A stretch of DNA of 64,000 bases from Collinsella sp. (lineage in GTDB: Bacteria > Actinomycetota > Coriobacteriia > Coriobacteriales > Coriobacteriaceae): assembly GCA_019425045.1 (NCBI GenBank), contig JAHYYI010000003.1, positions 69,704 to 133,703 on the forward strand, written 5' to 3'. The position numbers and the translations under genes were made by a program. Shown piece by piece: positions 33,413-42,068 of the stretch. Within the stretch, counting starts at the first letter, position 1; every line of letters begins with the position of its first letter. The notes under the pieces were generated by a model that saw nothing but the letters and a program-made list of their open reading frames with translations, searched no databases and had not been told where the DNA came from.

Positions 33413-34237
33413 ATGACCGCGCCGTCTGATTTCAATTCGATTCCTGAGCTCGATGCCACGCTTGTATTCTGTGTTGCCTATGATGGCTCGTCCTATAGCG
33501 GATTTGCCGAGCAGCCGGGCCAGACGACCGTTGCGGGCGAGTTGCGCCGCGCTATCGAGACGCTGCTGCGCCGCCCGATCGATCTGACGTGTGCGGGTCG
33601 TACCGATGCCGGCGTGCATGCGGTGGCCCAGTACATTAGCGTGCCCGTAACGGACGCTGAGCTCGCGTGTACGCGCCGTAGGTGGCTGAGGGCTATGGAT
33701 GCCCTCCTGCCCAAAGATATCGCCATAAACGAGGTCTACAAGGCCCGTAGGGGCTTTTCTGCCCGCTTTGACGCGCGGTCCCGTACGTATACGTACCGTA
33801 TTGCCGATCGCGATGCGCGCCCCGTGCTCTCGCGCGGTGCGGTGTGGTGGCATCGCTATCCCCTCGACGTCGATGCGATGGCGGCCGCCTGCCCTGCGCT
33901 TTTGGGCGAGCAGGACTTTAAGAGCTTTTGCAAGGTTGCCTCTGCTGTGGGCAAGCCCACGCACCGCTGCGTGATGCGTGCGGAGTTTGGCCACGAGGTC
34001 GCTTTTGGCGAGGATATCCTGACCTTCACTATCGAGGGCAATGCGTTTTTGCACTCGATGGTGCGTACCATTGTAGGAACGCTCGTGGAGATTGGCATGC
34101 ATCGTCGCGATCCCCAGTGGATGCGCGAGGCTATTGACGCCCGTGACCGAACCGCTGCGGGTCCCACGGCGCCTGCCTGCGGCCTTACGTTTATGGGTGT
34201 GGATTACGGCCCCGACGAGCTTGTCGTTCTCGACTAG
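33413..34237 (+). CDS. truA: tRNA pseudouridine(38-40) synthase
   Basis: A 274-residue enzyme that makes pseudouridine in the anticodon arm. The catalytic aspartate is in AGRTDAGVHA (about residue 63), and RTYTYRI and NAFLHSMVRTIVGTL are family motifs. ATG 33413 is chosen with GGGAG seven bases upstream. Because of the terminator before it, it needs its own promoter or read-through. Confidence 0.93.
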   Translation: MTAPSDFNSIPELDATLVFCVAYDGSSYSGFAEQPGQTTVAGELRRAIETLLRRPIDLTCAGRTDAGVHAVAQYISVPVTDAELACTRRRWLRAMDALLPKDIAINEVYKARRGFSARFDARSRTYTYRIADRDARPVLSRGAVWWHRYPLDVDAMAAACPALLGEQDFKSFCKVASAVGKPTHRCVMRAEFGHEVAFGEDILTFTIEGNAFLHSMVRTIVGTLVEIGMHRRDPQWMREAIDARDRTAAGPTAPACGLTFMGVDYGPDELVVLD

Positions 34238-34389
34238 GGGAGTGCTCGGCGCGTCTGTGCCTTGCACATACTATGTGTGAGCTGCGCGTGTGCAACATCT
34301 GTTCTTGGCGTGCAACATGTTAGGCGGCTCGTTGCTTTTATAGCTCGGGTGTACCATGAACGACAGTTTGATTTGGTGCTATCGAGAGG

Positions 34390-35439
34390 ATGGAAAACTT
34401 GGTTCGACGTGGCTCGCATCCGCGACTTTCGGTGATCCTTGTGGTAGAAGGTTCGCCCAGCTATGCGATGCGTGCGCTCGAGAGTATCCAGAACCAAGAC
34501 CTCTACGATTTGCAGATTGTCGTTGTCTGTCGCGATACTGCGCCCGGTGTGCGCCATTCGCTTCAAGTTGCTGCCGACAGGGACATCCATATTGATTTGA
34601 TTGACGTCGAGGACGCGAAGCACAGCGCTTGTCTTCGTGCCGGTTTTGCTGCCTCGCGCGGCTCTCAAATCATCGCTATGAACGCCGATGAGTGGTTTGC
34701 TCCGCAGTCCCTTTCCAAGATGGTCGATATCGCGTGCGATACTGCGGCAGACATAGTGTTCCCCACGGTGTCGCTCGACCGCTATGATGCACATCGAGAG
34801 CGCCATTCGCGTGTCTTGGATGCTGCCTCTATTGCCATAGAAGACGAGTCTTCTATGGTGACTGGGCTGCCCCAGTTGATTTTGGGCGGCCTAGTCGCTC
34901 AGACCTCTGGCGTGATGTATAGCCGTCCGCTGTTTGAGGCATGCCTGTCGCGCGGCAAGGCGTACCGTACGGTTGAGTTTATGGCTTATGCGCTCTCGCA
35001 GGCACGATTCGTGTCCGGCTGCGGCGACGCTTGTTTCCACGCGGCGGCACCTAAGCTTACAGATGCCTTTGATCCCACCATGTATGCCAGGATATCCGAT
35101 GACACTCGAGCGCTCGACGAGCTTGCGGACTCACTCTCGGAAGCAGATAGCGGTGGTCGGCTCAAGCTGGCAAGCCAAAAGTTCTACTTTGCCGGACTGG
35201 TCGCCTGCATCGAGAATTTGTGTCTGAGCCCGCATGGGGTGTCGTCAATCGAGCGTTCCGCCCGCATGCGTGATATGCTCGAGGCGCCTCGAACCCGTCA
35301 GATGGTCGCCGCGCTCAAGGATAACCATCGGGGACTCGGTCTGTTGTTTGGGCCGATCGCCAGCGCCAAGCCCGCGCGCTGCGTGATGTGTACGCATCTG
35401 GCAGCTTTTCTTAACCGGACGGGCGCAAAAACCGCCTAA
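34390..35439 (+). CDS. GT-A glycosyltransferase-like protein
   Basis: A 349-residue protein. The first about 110 residues follow the glycosyltransferase family 2 pattern: LSVILVVEGSPSYAMRALESIQNQ, QIVVVC, AGFAASRGSQIIAMNADEW, the last resembling the DxD-containing loop. The C-terminal half is helical and unrecognised. ATG 34390 directly abuts GAGAGG, so TTG 34399 with better spacing could be the true start. Acceptor and sugar are unknown. It stands alone between truA and argR. Confidence 0.7.
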   Translation: MENLVRRGSHPRLSVILVVEGSPSYAMRALESIQNQDLYDLQIVVVCRDTAPGVRHSLQVAADRDIHIDLIDVEDAKHSACLRAGFAASRGSQIIAMNADEWFAPQSLSKMVDIACDTAADIVFPTVSLDRYDAHRERHSRVLDAASIAIEDESSMVTGLPQLILGGLVAQTSGVMYSRPLFEACLSRGKAYRTVEFMAYALSQARFVSGCGDACFHAAAPKLTDAFDPTMYARISDDTRALDELADSLSEADSGGRLKLASQKFYFAGLVACIENLCLSPHGVSSIERSARMRDMLEAPRTRQMVAALKDNHRGLGLLFGPIASAKPARCVMCTHLAAFLNRTGAKTA

Positions 35440-35454
35440 ACGGCTCATTACGAA

Positions 35455-35495
35455 ACAAACTTGCATAGAATTGTTTCGAAATGCGTTCTTATACA
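35455..35495. promoter_or_regulatory. Operator-like palindrome upstream of argR
   Basis: GAAACAA and TTGTTTC form an inverted repeat with a 12-base centre in the 130-base AT-rich gap before argR. It could be an autoregulatory site, but it does not match a clear ARG box. Confidence 0.3.
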
Positions 35496-35571
35496 CAAAA
35501 GCCTTCAAATAGCGTTAAACTATTCAATCACTGATTGATTGTCTCCGCCATCTTTTGGAGAGAGGGTTTGT

Positions 35572-36009
35572 ATGGCTAAAAAACGCAATGGGCGCCAGGA
35601 TGCCATTAGAGATATTGTGCGCAATAAGGATGTCCGCACGCAGCGCGTGCTGGTCGATGAGCTCCGTGCTATGGGCTTTGATTGCACGCAGGCGACTGTC
35701 TCTCGCGATATTGCCGATATGGGGCTGCGTAAGCTCCCTGAGGGCATCTATGTTCTGGCAGAGGACCTGCACCTGCAGCGTATGGTTTCCGAGCTCGTAA
35801 CGGGCGTTCTGCGTACTGATAATCTGGTTATGATCAAGGCTCAGCCTGGCACGGCTTCCGGCATCGCCGCCGCCGTTGATGCGGCAGAGTTACCCGATGT
35901 GCTTGGCTCGCTTGCCGGCAACGATACGATTTTGGTTATTGCCCAGACGGCCGAGGACGGCGAGCGTCTCGAGGCGCTGATCAATAAGTTGAGCAATTCT
36001 CGCAAGTAG
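35572..36009 (+). CDS. argR: Arginine repressor ArgR
   Basis: A 145-residue protein with the N-terminal winged helix (RQDAIRDIV..., then QATVSRDIADMGLRK) and the C-terminal oligomerisation/arginine-binding domain (PGTASGIAAAVDA, GNDTILVIA). It normally represses arginine biosynthesis genes when arginine is present. GGAGAGAGGG precedes ATG 35572. No arg genes are nearby. It may also sense arginine in catabolic control. Confidence 0.93.
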   Translation: MAKKRNGRQDAIRDIVRNKDVRTQRVLVDELRAMGFDCTQATVSRDIADMGLRKLPEGIYVLAEDLHLQRMVSELVTGVLRTDNLVMIKAQPGTASGIAAAVDAAELPDVLGSLAGNDTILVIAQTAEDGERLEALINKLSNSRK

Positions 36010-36060
36010 GTGTGCGGGTCGTGCGCTCGGCATTGTGTGCGCTGACATCGTGGCTTGTAA

Positions 36061-36091
36061 GGGGCATCGACGTTGGTCGGTACCCCTTTTT
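36061..36091 (+). terminator. Terminator of argR
   Basis: GGGG (36061-36064) with inner CGAC pairs with GTCG and CCCC (36083-36086), followed by five T. Confidence 0.7.
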
Positions 36092-36132
36092 GTTTGCCGG
36101 TATAAAGACCGCCCACCAGGTCGCTTCAAACT

Positions 36133-36172
36133 AAAAGGCCCCGAGCAGTTCAATAAGCTGCTCAGGGCCTTG
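36133..36172. terminator. Bidirectional terminator between argR and the penicillin-binding protein
   Basis: GGCCCCGAGCAG pairs with CTGCTCAGGGCC, with T-rich sequence on both sides. On the minus strand it ends the penicillin-binding protein transcript. Confidence 0.8.
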
Positions 36173-36193
36173 TTGGCTTTAGTCGCGTACTTC

Positions 36194-38416
36194 TTAGCCG
36201 ACCGTATCGTCAGGCGTGGGCGAGGGGTCGGGAGTGGGAGTGGGCGTAGGCGTAGGCGTAGGCGTAGGCGTGCCGCCATCGCCGCCGGTCGAACCACCAG
36301 TGGAGCCGCCCGTCGAGCCACCGGTCGTACCGGTGCCGCCGGTGGTGTCGCCGCCCGTGGTCTCGGTGGTCGTGGTCGTCGTGGTAGTCGTTGTGGTGGT
36401 TTCCTCTTCGTCCTCGTCCTCGTTCTCGTCCTTGTCCTTGTCGTCGTTCTCCGACTTCTTGGTGTTGTTGGTGCCGTAGAACTTCCAGACGCTGTTGTTC
36501 TTATAGGTGGGAGCCGTTCCGGTCACAAACTCCTCGCGCTCGGTACCGGTCAGAACGGTGTTCATAAACCGCTTAAAGACAGGCAGGTTGGTGCTGTCGC
36601 CCAGCAGGTCCGTGCCGTATTTTTGGATGGGGATCTCGCCCGCGGAATAGCCGGTCCACAGGGCGCACGCCAGCTGCGGGGTATAGCCGCAGAACCACAG
36701 GTTGGTGGTGTTGTCGGTGGTGCCCGTCTTGCCGGCATAGGGCTGGTTGACGCTTAGGGCACCGGCAGCGCCCGTACCGCCGCCCTGCATGACGCCGGAC
36801 AGAACATCGGTGACCGCGGCGGCCTCGCCCTCGGTAAGCACCTGTGAGGGATTGTCAGTGTGCTGGTACAGCACCGAGCCGGTACGAGAGTCAATCTCGG
36901 TGATGGCGATCGGCTGGCGATAGTAGCCGCCGTTGGCAAACGTCGCGTAGGCGGCGGCCATCTCGAGCGGCGAGATCGAGCCGGTGCCGAGCGTCATGAC
37001 GGGAACGTCCTCGATGTTGTCCTTGGCGGGATCGATGCCGAGCTTTTTGACGAGCGAGATGATCTTGCTGTTGCCGACGGCTTCCGCCACCTGGATGTAG
37101 CCGGTGTTGGAGGAGTATGCCGTCGCCTGCTTAAGCGTGATGTTGCCATAGCTATGGTTGGCGTAGTTTTGGACCTCGGTCGTGGTGCCCTTGGCCTTGA
37201 GCGGCGAGTTGCAGTTGAGGGTGACGTTGGGGTTCATGCCGTTTTGGATGGCAGTTGCCAGCGTAAAGGCCTTAAAGGTGGAGCCGACGGGACGCTTGGC
37301 CGTGGCATGGTTTACGTGGTTCTCGTCGGCGTTGTAGTCGTAGCCGCCCACCATGCACTTGATGTAGCCGGTCTTGGGGTCGACGACGACCATGCCCATG
37401 TCCAGGCCGTCAAGCGAGAGCGTGTCGAGCTGCTCGCGGACGGCATTCTCTGCCACCTGCTGCATCGTGGGGTCGATGGTGGTCTTGACGGTCAGGCCGC
37501 CCTTAAAGAGCACGTCGGTCGAGAACTCCTGCTCCAGCAGCTGCTTGACGTAGGAGACAAAGTAGGGCTGCGAGTATACGTCGACGCCGCTGCCCGAGAT
37601 TTCGGTCACATTGAGGGTGATGGGTTCGGCCTGTGCGGCATCGTGCTCCTCCTGGGTGATGTGGCCCAGGCGCAACATGTTGTCGAGGACCTTGTTGCGA
37701 CGGGACAGCGCCAGGTCGGGGTTGACCGTGGGGTCGTACTGCGAGGGCGAGTTGGGAAGGCCGATCAACAGCGCGGCCTCGCTCAGGGTGAGGTCGGCGG
37801 CGCTCTTGGACAGATAGGTCTCGGCGGCGGCCTCGATACCGTAGGCGCCGTGGCCGTAATAGATGGTGTTGAGGTACATCATGAGGATCTCGTCTTTGGA
37901 GTACATGTCCTCCATCTTGATGGCGATGTAGGCCTCGCGCACCTTACGCTCGATGGTCGAGTCGAACTGCTCCTCCTGCAGGATGGTGTTGCGCACAAGC
38001 TGCTGGGTGATCGTCGAGGCGCCTTCGTGTCCGCCGCCGAGGGTTGCCACCGCAGCACGCGCGATACCCCACAGGTCGATACCGCCGTGCTCGTAGAAGC
38101 GCTCGTCCTCGACGTCAACGGTGCCTTGCAGCACGTAGGGGGAGACCTCGTCCTTGGTGATAGACTTGCGGTTTTGCGTGTAGAAGCTCGCGATCTTGTT
38201 GCCGTTGCAGTCGACGATCTCGGTGGGCTCGCTCACCAGATACGCGTTGGCGTCGGTGTAGTCGGGCAGATCGGACAGCCAGCGGTTGACGTTGCCGACC
38301 ATGCCGATGCCAAACGCCACGCCCGCAATCAGCAGAAAGCCCAAAAACGAGAGCAGGATTATGGGCAGGGCGTGCGTCTTTGAACGGCTGTGTCCCTGTC
38401 GTTGGCGAGGACCCAT
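36194..38416 (-). CDS. Class A penicillin-binding protein
   Basis: A 740-residue bifunctional murein synthase starting at 38416 after GGAGGT on the minus strand. One membrane segment (about 18-42) is followed by a GT51 transglycosylase domain (EDERFYEHGG at 103-112, GASTITQQLVRN at 132-143). The transpeptidase domain has STFK near 376, SSN near 435 and KTG near 561. The tail (about 640-740) is low complexity: acidic/lysine, a run of twelve threonines, TGG repeats, then alternating Thr-Pro. The tail probably crosses or contacts the thick wall. Confidence 0.95.
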   Translation of the reverse strand: MGPRQRQGHSRSKTHALPIILLSFLGFLLIAGVAFGIGMVGNVNRWLSDLPDYTDANAYLVSEPTEIVDCNGNKIASFYTQNRKSITKDEVSPYVLQGTVDVEDERFYEHGGIDLWGIARAAVATLGGGHEGASTITQQLVRNTILQEEQFDSTIERKVREAYIAIKMEDMYSKDEILMMYLNTIYYGHGAYGIEAAAETYLSKSAADLTLSEAALLIGLPNSPSQYDPTVNPDLALSRRNKVLDNMLRLGHITQEEHDAAQAEPITLNVTEISGSGVDVYSQPYFVSYVKQLLEQEFSTDVLFKGGLTVKTTIDPTMQQVAENAVREQLDTLSLDGLDMGMVVVDPKTGYIKCMVGGYDYNADENHVNHATAKRPVGSTFKAFTLATAIQNGMNPNVTLNCNSPLKAKGTTTEVQNYANHSYGNITLKQATAYSSNTGYIQVAEAVGNSKIISLVKKLGIDPAKDNIEDVPVMTLGTGSISPLEMAAAYATFANGGYYRQPIAITEIDSRTGSVLYQHTDNPSQVLTEGEAAAVTDVLSGVMQGGGTGAAGALSVNQPYAGKTGTTDNTTNLWFCGYTPQLACALWTGYSAGEIPIQKYGTDLLGDSTNLPVFKRFMNTVLTGTEREEFVTGTAPTYKNNSVWKFYGTNNTKKSENDDKDKDENEDEDEEETTTTTTTTTTTTETTGGDTTGGTGTTGGSTGGSTGGSTGGDGGTPTPTPTPTPTPTPDPSPTPDDTVG

Positions 38417-38578
38417 ATATTGACCTCCAGGTATGTCGTGCCGGACGGTGGATGTGCCGTCGGGGCAGGATGGACATAAGTTATTACACGATAAACCAAA
38501 CGGGGCGCGCGAGGCCTCGTGTATGCTGGAAGACGGCATTTTTCAGAGTGAATGCATACCTTGGTAAGGAGTTTGTCG

Positions 38579-40537
38579 ATGGCGATTCGGGCGATGGGGC
38601 CGAGCGGACAATGCGAGACTGGATTGGATGTCGTCAGTGCGGCGCTGCCCGAGCTGCTGGCGCCGGCGGGCGGACTCGACCAGATGCTTGCGGCTATCGC
38701 CGCGGGTACCGATGCCATCTATGCGGGGTTGGGCGGCTTTAACGCCCGTGTGAGCGCCCACGGCTTTACGGATGACGAGTTTGCGCGCGGCTGCGCCGTG
38801 GCGCATGCCCATGGCGTGCGTGTGTACGTGACGCTCAACGTGTTCGTGTTTGACGATGAGTTGTCCGACGCGGTGGCGTTGGGAGCTCATGCACTGGAGC
38901 TGGGCGCCGATGCTCTGATTGTGGCCGATGCCGGGTTGGCCTGCGCGCTGAGCGCGGCGATTCCCGGGGTCGAGATTCACCTGTCTACGCAGGCGGGCGT
39001 TCATAGCGAAGGCGCCGTGCGGCTTGCCGCCGATGAGTTGGGGGTCGAGCGCGTGACGACGGCGCGCGAGCTGACGGTCGACGAGATTGCGGCGCTCTGT
39101 GCCACGGGCGTGCCCATCGAGGTATTCTGCCACGGTGCGATTTGCATCGGCTATTCGGGGGCGTGCGAGTTCTCGGCCCTGCGGCGTGGACGATCGGCGA
39201 TGCGCGGCGACTGCACACAGCCGTGCCGTCTGGCGTACGACCTAGTGGACGAGGCGGGACAGAGCGTTGTCGCCGTCGAGGGGGATCGTCTGCTGTGTCC
39301 GCATGACTATCTGGGTATTGCGCATCTGCCCGAGCTTGTAGATGCCGGCGTGGCGTCGCTCAAGATCGAGGGGCGCATGAAGAACCCCGATTACGTATTC
39401 AACGTGGTGCGGGTTTGGCGCCGGGCGCTCGATATGCTGCGCGACGGCGCGTGGGACCCCGGTGCCGTGGAAGAGCTTGAGCGCGAGCTGGGAAGGTCGT
39501 TTAACCGTGGGTTTACCGATGCGTACCTGCGAGGGCGTTCGGGTGCCGAGCTGATGAGCTTTGAGCGTGCAATTAACCAGGGCGTGCGCGTGGGGCGCTT
39601 GGTCGCTGTGGGCCACGAAGAGGTGACCGTTGAGCTCGATGCCGCCGTGGCGGCGGGTGACACGCTCGAGATTCGGTTCTATCCGGGCGTCGACGCGCGC
39701 CCCGATGTGCCCAAGCGCTGGCCGCAGGTGCCCTGCCCGGTGGATGCCGCAGCGGGGAAGCGCGTCGTCGTGCATTGCAAGCGTAAGGTGGACGCGGGCT
39801 GCGAGGTATACCTGATTCGCAGCGCCGGCGTGTTGGATCAGACAGCGGCGGTGTTGGAGCGCATGCGGGCCGAGGCGGATGCGATTGCACCCGTTGCGCG
39901 CGCCGTTGAGGTGCTGCCCTTTGAGGACGTTGCGGTGGATGGCGGTGCGTCGACGGAGTTGGCGGAGCGCGCGGTTCCCGCTCACATGGTTTTTGCTTGG
40001 CAGCTGATGGATGCCGATCCGCGCGGAGAACGCGATTTATCCGACGCCGTTGTGGTGCTGGACGAGGTGTGCCGCACGGGTGACGTTGATCGGACCCGCT
40101 CACTTATGCAGCGTGCCGGGCGCGTCGTCTGCCGCAACCTGGGACAGGTGGTGATCGCTCGCGAGCTGGGCATGACGTTTGACGTGGCGGCGCCGGTGTT
40201 CTGCGCGAATCGGGTCACGCTTACCTGGCTGCGCGGACTCGGGGCGGGGCGGGTGTACTTGTCGGCCGAGTTGCTCGGCAATGATGCGGAGCGTGTTGCC
40301 GAGCTTGCCGCTTGTCCCGGTGTCTTGGGGCCTGTCGATGCCGACCGTTCCGAGCTCATGGCGTGCGAGCACTGCTTGCTGACTGCCGAGGGCGCCTGCG
40401 CCACGGATGCAACGGGGCAGATCCGTTGCCGTGACTGCTCGCGCCGTCAGCGGGCGCGCTTTTTGGTCGAACGTGACGGCACGCGTTTGCCGGTCGTTAT
40501 CGACGCGTGCGGCAGGACGAGGATTTTCCTGTCGTAG
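38579..40537 (+). CDS. U32 family peptidase/RNA hydroxylase-like protein
   Basis: A 652-residue protein. The U32 signature is complete: EVFCHGAICIGYSGACEFS. ELLAPAGGLDQMLAAIAAGTDAIYAGL is the typical start, and a C-terminal collagenase-like segment with a CxxC-rich end (CEHC..., CRDCS) follows. Once called collagenase-like peptidases, several U32 members are now known to hydroxylate tRNA or rRNA using prephenate. Which role applies here cannot be told. ATG 38579 follows AAGGAG; the upstream ATG 38552 lacks it. Confidence 0.88.
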   Translation: MAIRAMGPSGQCETGLDVVSAALPELLAPAGGLDQMLAAIAAGTDAIYAGLGGFNARVSAHGFTDDEFARGCAVAHAHGVRVYVTLNVFVFDDELSDAVALGAHALELGADALIVADAGLACALSAAIPGVEIHLSTQAGVHSEGAVRLAADELGVERVTTARELTVDEIAALCATGVPIEVFCHGAICIGYSGACEFSALRRGRSAMRGDCTQPCRLAYDLVDEAGQSVVAVEGDRLLCPHDYLGIAHLPELVDAGVASLKIEGRMKNPDYVFNVVRVWRRALDMLRDGAWDPGAVEELERELGRSFNRGFTDAYLRGRSGAELMSFERAINQGVRVGRLVAVGHEEVTVELDAAVAAGDTLEIRFYPGVDARPDVPKRWPQVPCPVDAAAGKRVVVHCKRKVDAGCEVYLIRSAGVLDQTAAVLERMRAEADAIAPVARAVEVLPFEDVAVDGGASTELAERAVPAHMVFAWQLMDADPRGERDLSDAVVVLDEVCRTGDVDRTRSLMQRAGRVVCRNLGQVVIARELGMTFDVAAPVFCANRVTLTWLRGLGAGRVYLSAELLGNDAERVAELAACPGVLGPVDADRSELMACEHCLLTAEGACATDATGQIRCRDCSRRQRARFLVERDGTRLPVVIDACGRTRIFLS

Positions 40538-40634
40538 GTGTTCGGCCGCGCCGTTTTGGTTATCATAAGAGAGTTTATGAACTTCCAGCACCGCCGTATC
40601 CGGTGAGGGTGCTATAGCAAAAGGAGGATACCCA

Positions 40635-41846
40635 ATGCTGTCTGTTGACGAGCAAATGCGTATCATCACCTCGGGTGCAGCGCAGATCGTCCCCGAGGCC
40701 GACCTTCGCAAGAAGCTTGAGAAGGGCGAGCCCCTCAACATCAAGCTCGGCGTCGATCCCACCAGCCCCGACCTGCACCTGGGCCATGCCGTGCCCCTGC
40801 GCAAGATGCGTCAGTTCCAGGACCTGGGCCACAACGTCACCCTCATTATCGGCAACGGCACTGCGCTGATCGGCGACCCCTCGGGCAAGAACTCCACCCG
40901 CCCGCAGCTTTCGCAGGAGCAGATCGAGGCCAACGCCGAGACCTACGTGAGCCAGGCCATGAAGATCCTGGACCCCGAGAAGACCACCATCGTGCACAAC
41001 GGCGACTGGATCCTTTCGATGGACCTGGCCGGCCTGCTGCAGGTGTGCTCCAAGTTCACCGTCGCCCGCATCCTTGAGCGCGACGACTTTACCAAGCGCT
41101 ACCAGTCCCAGACGCCGATTGCCCTGCACGAGTTTCTGTACCCCGTGATGCAGGCCTTCGACTCCGTGCAGATCAAGGCCGACGTCGAGATGGGCGGCAC
41201 CGACCAGCTCTTCAACCTGCTCGCCGGCCGCGAGCTCATGGAGAAGATGGGCATGGAGCCGCAGATCGCGCTTACCATGCCGCTGCTCGAGGGCACCGAC
41301 GGCGTGCGCAAGATGTCCAAGTCCTATGGCAACTACATCGGCCTGACCGACGCTCCCAAGGATATGTTCGGCAAGACCATGTCCATCCCCGACGAGATGA
41401 TCGGCAAGTACTATCGTCTGGCCAGCTCGCTCGCCCCGGCCGAGGTCGACAAGATCGATGCCGCCCTGGCCGACGGTTCCGCCGACCCCTACGAGCTCAA
41501 GCGCGCTCTAGGCCGCGACCTGTGCGACACCTACCACGGCGCCGGCGCCGGCGACGAGGCCCAGGCCGAGTTCGACCGTGTGTTCAAGGAGGGCCAGCTT
41601 GCCGACTTCCCCGAGAAGCACGTTGAGCTGACCGTCAACGACGAGGGCCAGATTTACCTCGCTGGCCTGCTCAAGGACCTGGGCCTTTCGGCCAGCGCCG
41701 GTCAGGCCCGCCGCGACATCGACGGCGGCGGCGTCAAGATCAACGGCAAGGCTGTGGCTCCCAAGAGCTACAACATCGATCCGAGCGCCCTCAAACTGGG
41801 CGACACCCTCTCCGTGGGCAAGCGCAAGGGCTTTAAGTTGGTCTAA
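40635..41846 (+). CDS. tyrS: Tyrosyl-tRNA synthetase
   Basis: A 403-residue class I aminoacyl-tRNA synthetase. The HIGH-like motif is HLGHAVPL near residue 50, KMSKS is in RKMSKSYGN near 230, and an S4-like RNA-binding domain forms the C-terminus (SASAGQARRDIDGGGVKINGK). AAAGGAGG precedes ATG. The leader has an AGCACC/GGTGCT hairpin (about 40,589-40,613) but no T-box signature. Confidence 0.96.
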   Translation: MLSVDEQMRIITSGAAQIVPEADLRKKLEKGEPLNIKLGVDPTSPDLHLGHAVPLRKMRQFQDLGHNVTLIIGNGTALIGDPSGKNSTRPQLSQEQIEANAETYVSQAMKILDPEKTTIVHNGDWILSMDLAGLLQVCSKFTVARILERDDFTKRYQSQTPIALHEFLYPVMQAFDSVQIKADVEMGGTDQLFNLLAGRELMEKMGMEPQIALTMPLLEGTDGVRKMSKSYGNYIGLTDAPKDMFGKTMSIPDEMIGKYYRLASSLAPAEVDKIDAALADGSADPYELKRALGRDLCDTYHGAGAGDEAQAEFDRVFKEGQLADFPEKHVELTVNDEGQIYLAGLLKDLGLSASAGQARRDIDGGGVKINGKAVAPKSYNIDPSALKLGDTLSVGKRKGFKLV

Positions 41847-41873
41847 CGAGCGAGTTGACCTCACAAGTGCAAT

Positions 41874-41910
41874 AAGGCCGCAGCCGGGAATCCCGACTGC
41901 GGCCTTTTTG
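41874..41910 (+). terminator. Terminator of tyrS
   Basis: AAGGCCGCAG pairs with CTGCGGCCTT, followed by TTT; an inner CGGGA/TCCCG extends the stem. Confidence 0.9.
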
Positions 41911-41971
41911 GTTGCGACGATCCCTTGGGGACGGAGGGATCATTTGGCGGTGCCGTTAAGCGGAAGGGGTG

Positions 41972-42000
41972 TTAGCGGGACTTTCTTTTTGGCATACAAT
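41972..42000 (+). promoter_or_regulatory. Candidate promoter for adenine deaminase
   Basis: TACAAT (41995-42000) with a weak TTAGCG 17 bp upstream. The transcript would start near 42,007, just before the leader hairpin. Confidence 0.45.
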
Positions 42001-42012
42001 GGCTATTGGCTT

Positions 42013-42048
42013 GCTGCGGTGAAGGTCTGTCCGCTCCGCAGCTTTTTT
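42013..42048 (+). terminator. Terminator-like hairpin in the adenine deaminase leader (attenuator candidate)
   Basis: GCTGCGG (42013-42019) pairs with CCGCAGC (42036-42042), directly followed by six T. It lies between the likely promoter and the Shine-Dalgarno AAAGGAG (42057-42063), so full-length mRNA requires read-through. Confidence 0.6.
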
Positions 42049-42068
42049 CTACGGTTAAAGGAGTATGT

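Noticed and set aside
40538..40634. T-box riboswitch upstream of tyrS
   Set aside because: A small hairpin exists, but there is no T-box core sequence and no terminator/antiterminator pair.
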